A stretch of 64,000 bases of DNA from assembly GCF_902168175.1 (NCBI RefSeq), contig NZ_CABHOU010000054.1, positions 248,001-312,000 of the forward strand, written 5' to 3'. Position numbers and translations under genes: made by a program. A model generated the notes under the pieces. That model was not told the DNA's origin. It saw only the letters and a program-made list of their open reading frames with translations, and ran no database searches. Origin of the DNA: an uncultured Chitinophaga sp. (GTDB lineage Bacteria > Bacteroidota > Bacteroidia > Chitinophagales > Chitinophagaceae). Below, piece by piece: positions 33,656 to 41,997 of this stretch (position 1 is its first letter; every line of letters starts with the position of its first letter).

Positions 33656-36040
33656 ATGCTTAGAGGGGTATTTGAGAAAATACCTGGTTTTTTTATTTCT
33701 TTTTATATGAAAACGTTAACTGCACATCCCGGGCTTTTTAAAGACGATCTGTTAGTAGATACGCAGGTTTCCTTTACTCCTTTCCTTCGTTTTTTGAAGG
33801 ATAAGGTAGCTAGTTCCACTGCTGCCACAGCTTCTTTTTATCAACTCATTATTGACAAGTTCGAGAGCAACCCCAGGGTGCTTGGACCACTGAACGTAAA
33901 AGAGAATATTGAATTATACAGGCCTTATTTCGACCTGGTGATATCAACCGTTTTTCCCATTACCAGTAATGAAAAGCAGGATATTTATGCGATAGGCATG
34001 CCCTACCGCTTTATGCTGTTCCACTACAGCGAGATGTTCCATAATACCTTTGCCCTCCAGGACGATGAGTTGAAGGCCGTGCCCGCAGGCATGTCGCTGG
34101 AGAAGGTAAAACGGGACAAACTGATATGGCTGTATAAATTAATACTCGAAAGATTATACGATTTTCCTGTAAAACAGGAGAACGATATGGTGCATGCCAT
34201 TGTAAACCCGGAAACGGGTGTAAAACGTTATGTGCGTGTAAATATCGATGCGCGTTTTGTAGATATTAAGGTGAAGGGCGAGTTGCCCGTATTCGATTGC
34301 GGCGAGTCATGCAAAATGGCATTGAAACAGCGTAGCATTGAACGCCTAAAGGATTTGTTACCGCTTGAACTATTCCAGCTGGAAGGGTTTGTGGTATGGT
34401 CGGTACAGGACGTTACGGAGCAGGAGGTAATGGCAGGTATCAAGAATATGGTACTGGACCTGCGTGTGGGTAATGAGGAAGACAACTACATGCAGCTGCA
34501 GGATTACCTGCAGTCGATGTTAGGACTGAAAGACGTGCGTGTGAACCTGATCCCGTTCCTGAAAGTGAACAACAAATGGGTGATAGAAGAATGTTCCGCT
34601 CAATCGAGCATCCTGATGGGGAATGCGCGCAATGAAGGTGAGCGGCAGAGCCTTTACCTACAGTTGCTGGAACATCTTACACAAAATAAAGAGCCGCTTG
34701 TATTATCGAGAGTTACACGCGATGTAGCGCAGGTATACGGGTTCATGAAATATCTTCCGTTGAATGGGATAAATAGCTATGTGTTATTACCCATTCATCA
34801 TGAAAATGATATGTTGGGCGTGCTGGAAATATCTTCGGCAGTAGCAGAGGAATTGGATTATGATGTTATGTTGCAGCTGATGCCGGTGTATCCGAGTGTT
34901 GCATTGTTACTGCGCCGGGCCAGGCAACTAGCCACCGAGCGTATTAATGAAGTCATAAAAGAGAAGTTCACGGCCCTGCAACCCGCGGTGGAATGGAAAT
35001 TCACCGAAGCCGCATGGGATTACCTGGCGGCAGATGCGCAGGAGATCGGGAATATCCGTTTCGAAGGCGTGCAGCCCTTATACGGAGCCATCGACATTCG
35101 TAACTCCAGTATCGAGCGTGGTGCGGCAATACGGGAAGACCTTCGCGAGCAGCTGCAACTCATCTCCCAAACATTTACCGATATTAACGGACAGCTGAAG
35201 TTGCCCTTGCTCGAAGAGTTGCAATACAAAAACAATGTATTGCTCAACAGCATTGGTGATACCTTGTTTGCTGAAGATGAAGTGCGTATTAACGACTTTC
35301 TCGACCAGGAGATAGGACCTACTCTCCAACATCTTTATGAGGGTTACGCCCAATTGAAACCTACGCTGGAAAACTATTTCAGTAAGGTAGACAGGGAAAC
35401 TGGCCATGTGTTTCATCACCGTCGCGAGTATGAGGAAAGCCTGGGTCAGATTAATACTGTTGTTAATGCTTACCTGGAAAACGAGCGCGAGGCAGTGCAG
35501 GAATCGTTCCCTTGTTACTTTGAGAAATACCGTACGGATGGTGTTGAGTACAATATATACATCGGCCAGTCCATTGCACCGGAAAAGAAATTTGATCTTA
35601 TTTACCTGCGAAACCTTCGACTGTGGCAGGTTACGTCCATGGCAGCCATTGCAAAGGAAACACATAAGCTATCGCCTTCGTTAAAAGTACCGTTGCAAAC
35701 AACGCAACTGATACTGGTACACAGCAACCCGATAGAGATCAGTTTCCGTAAAGACGAACGCCGCTTTGATGTGGAGGGTGCATATAATATTCGTTACGAG
35801 ATCATGAAGAAACGTATCGATAAGGTGCGCATCCGCGAAACGAAGCAGCGCCTGACGCAGCCCGGTACTATCGCCCTTGTATATTCTTACGCAAGGGAAG
35901 CGGAAGAATACCGCAAGTACATCGAGTTCCTGCAGAATAAAAACATCCTGAAGCCTGGTATAGAAATGCTGGAACTGGAGGAGCTGCAGGGCATCAGTGG
36001 CCTGAAAGCGATGCGTGTAGAGATCAATTTTGAATCGTAG
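33656..36040 (+). CDS. Large GAF-domain protein of unknown function
   Basis: A 794-aa soluble protein without signal peptide. Residues about 325-425 look like a GAF domain (LVLSRVTRDVAQVYGFMKYLPLNGINSYVLLPIHHENDMLGVLEISS). The N-terminal 300 residues and the C-terminal 370 residues are helical and charged, with no kinase, cyclase or phosphodiesterase motif that I can identify. FEGVQPLYGAIDIRNSSIERGAAI near 470-490 resembles a conserved strand-turn but I cannot name it. The length and domain order suggest a sensor scaffold. An ATG at 33707 (MKTLTAHPGLF) is an equally good start and would drop a short hydrophobic leader. A strong terminator follows. Confidence 0.8.
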   Translation: MLRGVFEKIPGFFISFYMKTLTAHPGLFKDDLLVDTQVSFTPFLRFLKDKVASSTAATASFYQLIIDKFESNPRVLGPLNVKENIELYRPYFDLVISTVFPITSNEKQDIYAIGMPYRFMLFHYSEMFHNTFALQDDELKAVPAGMSLEKVKRDKLIWLYKLILERLYDFPVKQENDMVHAIVNPETGVKRYVRVNIDARFVDIKVKGELPVFDCGESCKMALKQRSIERLKDLLPLELFQLEGFVVWSVQDVTEQEVMAGIKNMVLDLRVGNEEDNYMQLQDYLQSMLGLKDVRVNLIPFLKVNNKWVIEECSAQSSILMGNARNEGERQSLYLQLLEHLTQNKEPLVLSRVTRDVAQVYGFMKYLPLNGINSYVLLPIHHENDMLGVLEISSAVAEELDYDVMLQLMPVYPSVALLLRRARQLATERINEVIKEKFTALQPAVEWKFTEAAWDYLAADAQEIGNIRFEGVQPLYGAIDIRNSSIERGAAIREDLREQLQLISQTFTDINGQLKLPLLEELQYKNNVLLNSIGDTLFAEDEVRINDFLDQEIGPTLQHLYEGYAQLKPTLENYFSKVDRETGHVFHHRREYEESLGQINTVVNAYLENEREAVQESFPCYFEKYRTDGVEYNIYIGQSIAPEKKFDLIYLRNLRLWQVTSMAAIAKETHKLSPSLKVPLQTTQLILVHSNPIEISFRKDERRFDVEGAYNIRYEIMKKRIDKVRIRETKQRLTQPGTIALVYSYAREAEEYRKYIEFLQNKNILKPGIEMLELEELQGISGLKAMRVEINFES

Positions 36041-36058
36041 ATTCCACTATCAATATAA

Positions 36059-36091
36059 AAAGCCCCCGGCATTATATACGCCGGGGGCTTT
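36059..36091. terminator. Bidirectional terminator between GAF and phosphoesterase genes
   Basis: AAAGCCCCCGGC (36059-36070) / GCCGGGGGCTTT (36080-36091), 12-bp perfect stem, nine-base loop. It lies between convergent genes with A/T tracts on both sides. Confidence 0.88.
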
Positions 36092-36107
36092 GCTTTTATA
36101 CCTGTTG

Positions 36108-39100
36108 TTAAAACTTAAATCCGAGAGAAAAGTAAGGAAGGAAACCTTCTTTAGAATGGGCTACTTCGGCGGTGATAATAAACAGATCGATGGGCGAGAG
36201 GTAAAACCCTCCGCCATAGCCATCGTGCCAGGAGCTGGAATTATCATCCTTCACCCAAACCCTTCCGATATCATTAAACCCAATGATGCCTACAGTTGCC
36301 GGTACTACGATGGAAGTGAACTGGAACAGTTTTGCACGGAATTCGGTATTGTTGTACACCATAGTGCGGCCGGCGAAACGATTGTTGCGGAAGCCGCGAA
36401 GACTACTGTTGCTTCCAAGCGAAAGGGCCTGGAAGTATTCATAGTTACCCCAGATATGCCCGCCGCCGAAACGTGATACCAGCACGAAGTTGGCCGGAAT
36501 GCGGAACGACATGTATACACTCAGATCACTGCGTACCTGCGAGTAGTTTTTGCTGTAATCACCAATGCCCACATTGCCTGCCAGTGAAGTTGTCCATATA
36601 ATACCGCGGGATGGATTTACGGTGTTGTTACGTGTGTCTATCTGCAATTGCAGTTTACCTCCCGTATGATATTTATGTTGGTTAATGCTTACCGAATCGA
36701 GATTGTTTTCGTCGAAATTGTTGATGAAACGATTGTCGTTATCATTTTTATCGAACGAATAAAGAGCGAAAGTGGGGCCGTAAGCCAGGCTCACTTTATT
36801 GCCGAGATTTGTTTTGAGCAGTGCTTCCGCATTGTAATAGTTAAAGCGGGTACGGTAATACTGAATTGGCTTTTCTGTAACTTCTTTATCAAACTCCGTA
36901 TCGTTGCCAAGACCGAAGAAGTTGATGGTGTTGTGCGGCGCACGAATGCGGCCATCCAGTAATAGATCGCTGCGACCAATAACATCGGTAAACTCGCCGC
37001 TATAGTGAAAGCTGTAAGCCTGAGTGGCCACCGCATGGCTAAACAATAAGGTCTGTTTAGATTTGAAAGGCAGCTTCCGGAAGCCGTGATTCAAATATTG
37101 TAATCCTGCCCCGATCGAGAAGCCATCGTCGAGGTTGTAACCTGCAAATACCAGCGGTGTTAACTTGTCGTACAGGAAAGCTTTACGATCGTAACTAATA
37201 TTATCAGGATTGGAAGATAGATTTAATTTGGCGTTGTTATATCTGATGTGGAACGAATCGGCGCCGTTGTTCATATCGTAGATGTAAACACGTTTGCCCA
37301 CATGCCCGTTGGTACTATCGGCATAAGTGTCATTATTTTTACCACCAACCAGTCTTATCCTGATGGGCGAACGGTTTTCGCCAGCCAGTTCGAACCGGTC
37401 GGCGCCACCGAGACTGTACAATCTTATTTCCTTCGTTACTTTCGGATCGAAGGTACGTTTATACAGTGTTTGTTCCACATTACCCCCTTTACTGATTTTC
37501 GATACCTTCACTTTTACCTCGCCCCCTTTCAGTCTTTCGATGTGAAACAGTTCATTTTTTTCTGACCCGGGAATGTCTACTTTTTTGGAGATAAAGCGGT
37601 AATGCTTCAGCGCCTGTTCTTCGAGGATGGATCTCCTGGCTTTTAACACTTCGTATGTTTTAGCAATGCCAGGCAGGTTGCGAATACTGTCGGGGAAGTA
37701 GCTGATGGCGTTTTTAAACACGTCGTCGCTCATAGTAGTTACGAAAGCCTGCGTTTGTTTATGCCAGTCATCCTCATTCAGTTCATTTAAAAAGGAGCGG
37801 TCGAAGTAACGTGCGTTAAAGTTGAAGCCCTGAATGTAGGGGATTTTCGCTCTGAAGCCTTGTACGAAAGGCAGCAGGAAGCGCCAGCTGAGTACGCGGG
37901 TAATAACGCCTTCATTCACATAAAAGGACTGGTCGCGGTCGCGGGGAACGGGATAAAAACTCTTGCGGCCTTTCTTTTCCTTTTCCATACCCCAGCGCCA
38001 TTGGTCGTCGTGGCGGTCCCAATCGGCCATGAGCATATCAAGCAGGCGGGCCTGCAGTACGCGGTGCTGATCTACCTGGTTATCGTTGTCACCGTGTATT
38101 TCGTCCAGCATTTTCTCGGTATTATAAGTTTTTTTCTCACTACCAGGCGTACGTTCTTCAAACAGGTACACCTGGTCTCCGAAGTCGTGGCGATAAATAC
38201 CGAGCGTTGTATCCTTAGGGAGGTACACTAGTTTAGGGTTGGCGTGCGGCACCCCCGCCGATTCTGCCAGTTGCGCCACAGCCAGCGGTGCATATGGATT
38301 TGCGGCCGATATCTGGTCCTGCACGAGCGCTACGGCAAATGTTTCGCGTAACGGGATGGGAACCGCTACTATCGGGTTTTTACGCAGAGAGCGTAATACC
38401 CATTCGTCCCCCGATTTATCTTCCAGGCGTAACGAGCTGGTTTGTTTGCCACCGCCGCGTTGCAGGATGGTAAGGCCGCCTTTTTCGCGTTGCAGGTCTA
38501 TTACCGGGAAAGGCATTGCTTGCGCCCATTCTGCACGGTAGTTATTGCCCAGCATTTTGCGGTGGAAGCTGCCTGCCTTGTTGTATTGCGGATCGATAGG
38601 TGTTACTACCACGTCGCCTAACTTCTTTTCAGGGACCGGTATGATCTTTTGAATAGCCTGCGTTGTCAGTTTCATTACATTACTGCTGTACAACGGTGTG
38701 GCAGCACCTTCGCCATAAAAGCTGATGCGGATTGAGCTGTCGCGCATCATTTCCAGTGTTGTATAACCATTATCGCAGGTCGCGAATTCAGATAGTTTTC
38801 CTTTCTTTACCCTGTTATCTTTTGCTCCTGCACCGCTAACAACATAGGTGAAATGATCTTTAATCAGTTGCAAAGTATGGTCGTGCCCTGATACAAAGAT
38901 CGTGGGTTGCTCCGGCGGAATAGCTGCTTCCACGCTCTTGATCATACGCTGATAAACCGGGTGGGGAATATCTTCGGGGGTGCCGAAAATGCCGCGGGTA
39001 ATAGGGTATACGGAACCAATTACCGGTAGTGGTATATATAAACCGCGATTAAGGTCGGTAAACGGAAAGATGTGTTGTTTAAGCGTGTAGTAACCACCGT

Positions 39101-39770
39101 GAGGGCCGTAACTGCGGAAGGGGTGGTGGGTGGCAAATACCACTAGTTTCCCGGGATTACGAAGAATGAGATCAGTAATGGCGGATGTTACTTCGTCCTC
39201 TGTTTTGCAATCGCAGGCGGAAGTACGGCCGGGCCGCTCGTATTGGTGCAGCCACCATTCACTGTCCATTATTATCAGTAGTATGCTGTTACCCACCGGA
39301 ACACCTACGGGACCGGGACACCCATCTTTAGGAAAAAATTGTACGTTGGGCAATAGTTGCGAATCGACGTAACGTTGCTGGTTTCGTACCTTTTCCCAGC
39401 CACCGGGGCCTTGTTTGTTCCAATCATGGTTGCCGGGAACAAAATAACCGTTAGCGTTGGTCCCTTTCACCAGATTAATCTGGTAGTCGATTACAGCTTT
39501 GGCACCTGGATAATTTTTATCCAGTTCATTAGGAAGACCTTTTGGGTATATGTTATCGCCGAGAAACAGGATGGTATTATTTCCTTTATTAAGGTCGATG
39601 CGCTGTTTCACGGCATCGATCACCGCATTTTTGCCATGCTGCAGCTCGCCTGCATCGCCAATGAGGATAATGCGTTGTAATACACTGTCGGTTTGCTCCT
39701 GCGCGGTGGCCGCAAGCTGGTTAAAAACACCAAGCGCCGCCAATAAAACGATCTTTCTGAATGCTTGCAT
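36108..39770 (-). CDS. Secreted phosphoesterase, kinase-like domain and Omp85-type barrel in one chain
   Basis: A 1220-aa protein from the ATG at 39770, whose signal peptide is MQAFRKIVLLAALGVFNQLAATAQ; longer frames run into the upstream gene. Residues 30-310 are a calcineurin-like phosphoesterase (LIGDAGE, FLGDNIYP, VPGNHDW, FATHHPF, SGHDHTLQ). Residues about 440-640 look like an atypical kinase fold: WVLRSLRKNP (Lys464), then LDMLMADWDRHDDQWRW (Asp585-Arg-His587) and VPRDRDQSF (Asp611, Asp613), close in spacing to the FAM20C MGNMDRH and DNGRGF elements and to CotH/PI4K types. The last 390 residues (about 830-1220) are beta strands ending in SLGFKF, like BamA/TamA surface antigens, with GSNSSLRGFRNNRFAGR as the usual loop-6 motif. 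It should be anchored in the outer membrane. Kinase function is inferred. The lipoprotein gene ends one base before it, so they are coupled. Confidence 0.88.
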   Translation of the reverse strand: MQAFRKIVLLAALGVFNQLAATAQEQTDSVLQRIILIGDAGELQHGKNAVIDAVKQRIDLNKGNNTILFLGDNIYPKGLPNELDKNYPGAKAVIDYQINLVKGTNANGYFVPGNHDWNKQGPGGWEKVRNQQRYVDSQLLPNVQFFPKDGCPGPVGVPVGNSILLIIMDSEWWLHQYERPGRTSACDCKTEDEVTSAITDLILRNPGKLVVFATHHPFRSYGPHGGYYTLKQHIFPFTDLNRGLYIPLPVIGSVYPITRGIFGTPEDIPHPVYQRMIKSVEAAIPPEQPTIFVSGHDHTLQLIKDHFTYVVSGAGAKDNRVKKGKLSEFATCDNGYTTLEMMRDSSIRISFYGEGAATPLYSSNVMKLTTQAIQKIIPVPEKKLGDVVVTPIDPQYNKAGSFHRKMLGNNYRAEWAQAMPFPVIDLQREKGGLTILQRGGGKQTSSLRLEDKSGDEWVLRSLRKNPIVAVPIPLRETFAVALVQDQISAANPYAPLAVAQLAESAGVPHANPKLVYLPKDTTLGIYRHDFGDQVYLFEERTPGSEKKTYNTEKMLDEIHGDNDNQVDQHRVLQARLLDMLMADWDRHDDQWRWGMEKEKKGRKSFYPVPRDRDQSFYVNEGVITRVLSWRFLLPFVQGFRAKIPYIQGFNFNARYFDRSFLNELNEDDWHKQTQAFVTTMSDDVFKNAISYFPDSIRNLPGIAKTYEVLKARRSILEEQALKHYRFISKKVDIPGSEKNELFHIERLKGGEVKVKVSKISKGGNVEQTLYKRTFDPKVTKEIRLYSLGGADRFELAGENRSPIRIRLVGGKNNDTYADSTNGHVGKRVYIYDMNNGADSFHIRYNNAKLNLSSNPDNISYDRKAFLYDKLTPLVFAGYNLDDGFSIGAGLQYLNHGFRKLPFKSKQTLLFSHAVATQAYSFHYSGEFTDVIGRSDLLLDGRIRAPHNTINFFGLGNDTEFDKEVTEKPIQYYRTRFNYYNAEALLKTNLGNKVSLAYGPTFALYSFDKNDNDNRFINNFDENNLDSVSINQHKYHTGGKLQLQIDTRNNTVNPSRGIIWTTSLAGNVGIGDYSKNYSQVRSDLSVYMSFRIPANFVLVSRFGGGHIWGNYEYFQALSLGSNSSLRGFRNNRFAGRTMVYNNTEFRAKLFQFTSIVVPATVGIIGFNDIGRVWVKDDNSSSWHDGYGGGFYLSPIDLFIITAEVAHSKEGFLPYFSLGFKF

Positions 39771-39771
39771 A

Positions 39772-40623
39772 TTACCTGCTAGGTTGATAAGTAAATTTAA
39801 GGATATTGGCGGAGCCTTCTCCTGCTTCATTTGATATGTACATGTCGCCATTAGGCGCGAAAGTGATGCCTTCCGGCTGCCTGAAGCGGGTTTGCGGTAG
39901 ATTAAAAACTTCTATTACCTGGCCCTTCAAGTCGGTGATAACCAATAAATGATTAATGGCCGAAATGATGTAAAGCCTTTTCTGTAGCGGATGAATGGCG
40001 GCAGCGGAGGGAGAAAAGTTTTTGATCTTGCTTTCCATATTTTTTGCGATATCCTTCACTGCTATTCTGAAAAACGGCAGGCTATCGTACTTCAGAGTAC
40101 TCATGTCGAACCGGTAAGCGCTGGTCAGTCCTGTTTTTTTATCTACTTCGCAGTGTTTACAAATAATCACCACCCCATTAGAAGCTGGGTCGTAGTAGGC
40201 ACTTTCGAATTCGCGTTTACCTTTTACCGGTGCGTCGTATTCCAGTGAGCTAATACTATCTGTAAATACATCCTGTATCAGGAACAGCGAACCGTTGCTT
40301 TTGAGCACCAGCCAGTCTTTACCAGTATGTACAATGTCTTCGTAGTCGGTGTTTTTACCAAACTTCCAGTTCTCGTAAGGCTCATCCTGGTTAACGTCCA
40401 TTTTAAAGATGCGCCCTTCTTCATCGTTGATCGCCATGAACTGTCCGTCTTTTTCATGATGGACAATTCCGGAAATTTCTTGCATAGATCCTCGGACATG
40501 TAACTTCTGAGGAAGGTTCAGATCGTACCCTTTCGGGGAAGCGTATTTCCCGCCCTGGCCTTCGGTTAAGCCGTTACAGGAGAGCAATGTGAGAAGCAGG
40601 GCGCCGAATGGATACAGTTTCAT
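39772..40623 (-). CDS. SdiA-regulated-like beta-propeller lipoprotein
   Basis: A 283-aa lipoprotein starting at the ATG at 40623 (MKLYPFGALLLTLLSCNG, lipobox LLSC with Cys16). The body is a beta-propeller: repeated QEISGIVHHEKDGQFMAINDEEGRIFKMD, FSPSAAAIHPLQKRLYIISAINHLLVITD, QPEGITFAPNGDMYISNEAGEG, which matches the SdiA-regulated/NHL-like family. Such proteins are periplasmic or surface exposed. The stop is one base from the start of the large phosphoesterase gene, so the two are translationally coupled and may act as one complex. The role is unknown. It is divergent from the HD-PycTM gene. Confidence 0.87.
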   Translation of the reverse strand: MKLYPFGALLLTLLSCNGLTEGQGGKYASPKGYDLNLPQKLHVRGSMQEISGIVHHEKDGQFMAINDEEGRIFKMDVNQDEPYENWKFGKNTDYEDIVHTGKDWLVLKSNGSLFLIQDVFTDSISSLEYDAPVKGKREFESAYYDPASNGVVIICKHCEVDKKTGLTSAYRFDMSTLKYDSLPFFRIAVKDIAKNMESKIKNFSPSAAAIHPLQKRLYIISAINHLLVITDLKGQVIEVFNLPQTRFRQPEGITFAPNGDMYISNEAGEGSANILKFTYQPSR

Positions 40624-40707
40624 ACTCTTAATTTGATTGGTAAAATTAACGCAAAAAATACTGTAAATTGCTTTCATTCAAAGTGCTGCTTTTTAACTCT
40701 TATCAAT

Positions 40708-41991
40708 ATGGAAACAGGCTCTCTCATTGAAGCTGCAGAAGCATATGTAACACAACAGTTCGAGCAAAATACCAATCCCACGCTGGTGTATCACAATCTT
40801 GGCCACACGCGCCAGGTAGTTAAGGCCACCTCGCAAATCAGTGCATTTTACCGTTTGAGAGATGATGATCTGACTATCGTAATGGTAGCTGCCTGGTTCC
40901 ACGATATGGGCTACGTACTGGGCGTTCGTAAGGGCCACGAGGAAAAAGGAGCTGAGGCGGCACGTGCTTTCCTGCAGCAACAACAGGCTTCTGACCATAT
41001 TATCGATGGGGTGAGTACCTGTATATTAGCTACAAGACTGCCCCAGGCCCCCGATAGCCTGCTGGAACAAATCGTGTGCGATGCTGACCTTTTTCACCTT
41101 GGGTCCAAAGATTACAAAGAAACCGATAAAAGGTTGCGTAGCGAGGTGGAGCTTGTTTCCGGTGAAAAGATTCCTTCTGAAAAGTGGACTTTAGGTTCGG
41201 TAACTTTCCTCGAATCGCATCATTATCATACTTCCTATTGCCAAACGCTGTTAAAATCGCAGAAAGAAGAAAACCTGGAAAGGTTGAGAACTAAACTGGA
41301 GAAGAAACAACGCGAGGCACTGCTTGCCGCCAATAAAGCTACTAAAGAAACGCCGGTCAACGTAGCAGAGGAAGCTGTTGATACAACAGATACCATGGTT
41401 CATCCAATTAAATTAAAGGAGAAGAAAGATAAGGATAAGGAGGATAAGGCGCGAAAGCCCGACCGTGGCATTGAAACCATGTTTCGCACTACTTCTACCA
41501 ATCATATACATCTTAGCCAGATGGCCGATACAAAGGCGAACATTATGATATCGGTAAACTCCATCATCATATCCATCATGGTGTCGGTGATGTTCCGCAG
41601 GCTGGAGGATTATCCAAATTACATATTGCCTTCAATGATATTCCTGGCTACCAGCGTAGCCACCATCATTTTCTCCGTGCTTGCCACCAGGCCTAACGTT
41701 AGCTCGGGTAAATTTACGGATAAGGATATACGGGATAAAAAAGCGAACCTGCTGTTCTTTGGTAATTTTCACCAAATGCAGTACGACGATTATGAACGCG
41801 GAATGGAAACGATCATGACCAATTCCGAATACCTGTATGGTAACATGATACAGGATATTTTCCATTTGGGCGTGGTATTGGGACGTAAGTATAAACTGCT
41901 CCGCATCTCTTATAATATTTTCATGTTTGGCCTGGTGGTATCTGTACTGGCCTTTGTAATAGCCGCACTTTTCTTTCCTGTAGCGCGATAA
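40708..41991 (+). CDS. HD phosphohydrolase fused to a PycTM (Pycsar-type) membrane domain
   Basis: A 427-aa protein from the ATG at 40708. Residues 20-190 are an HD domain with His29, His33 (VYHNLGHTRQVV), His65-Asp66 (WFHDMGY) and a later acidic CDADLFHLG, so the metal site is intact. A charged linker (about 220-275, KLKEKKDKDKEDKARK) leads to two helices (MADTKANIMISVNSIIISIMVSVMF; PSMIFLATSVATIIFSVLA), the NLLFFGNF strip and a third helix near the C-terminus: the PycTM/DUF5706 layout known from Pycsar effectors. Pycsar effectors respond to cCMP/cUMP made by a neighbouring PycC cyclase; none is encoded here. It precedes ppk1 by 6 bp. Confidence 0.9.
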   Translation: METGSLIEAAEAYVTQQFEQNTNPTLVYHNLGHTRQVVKATSQISAFYRLRDDDLTIVMVAAWFHDMGYVLGVRKGHEEKGAEAARAFLQQQQASDHIIDGVSTCILATRLPQAPDSLLEQIVCDADLFHLGSKDYKETDKRLRSEVELVSGEKIPSEKWTLGSVTFLESHHYHTSYCQTLLKSQKEENLERLRTKLEKKQREALLAANKATKETPVNVAEEAVDTTDTMVHPIKLKEKKDKDKEDKARKPDRGIETMFRTTSTNHIHLSQMADTKANIMISVNSIIISIMVSVMFRRLEDYPNYILPSMIFLATSVATIIFSVLATRPNVSSGKFTDKDIRDKKANLLFFGNFHQMQYDDYERGMETIMTNSEYLYGNMIQDIFHLGVVLGRKYKLLRISYNIFMFGLVVSVLAFVIAALFFPVAR

Positions 41992-41997
41992 CGACTT

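Noticed and set aside
36030..36476. A 148-aa plus-strand frame after the GAF gene
   Set aside because: It crosses the terminator and is antisense to the barrel end of the phosphoesterase gene.
40708..41991. A complete Pycsar anti-phage system
   Set aside because: The PycTM-like domain is there, but no pyrimidine cyclase gene is near and the neighbours are metabolic.
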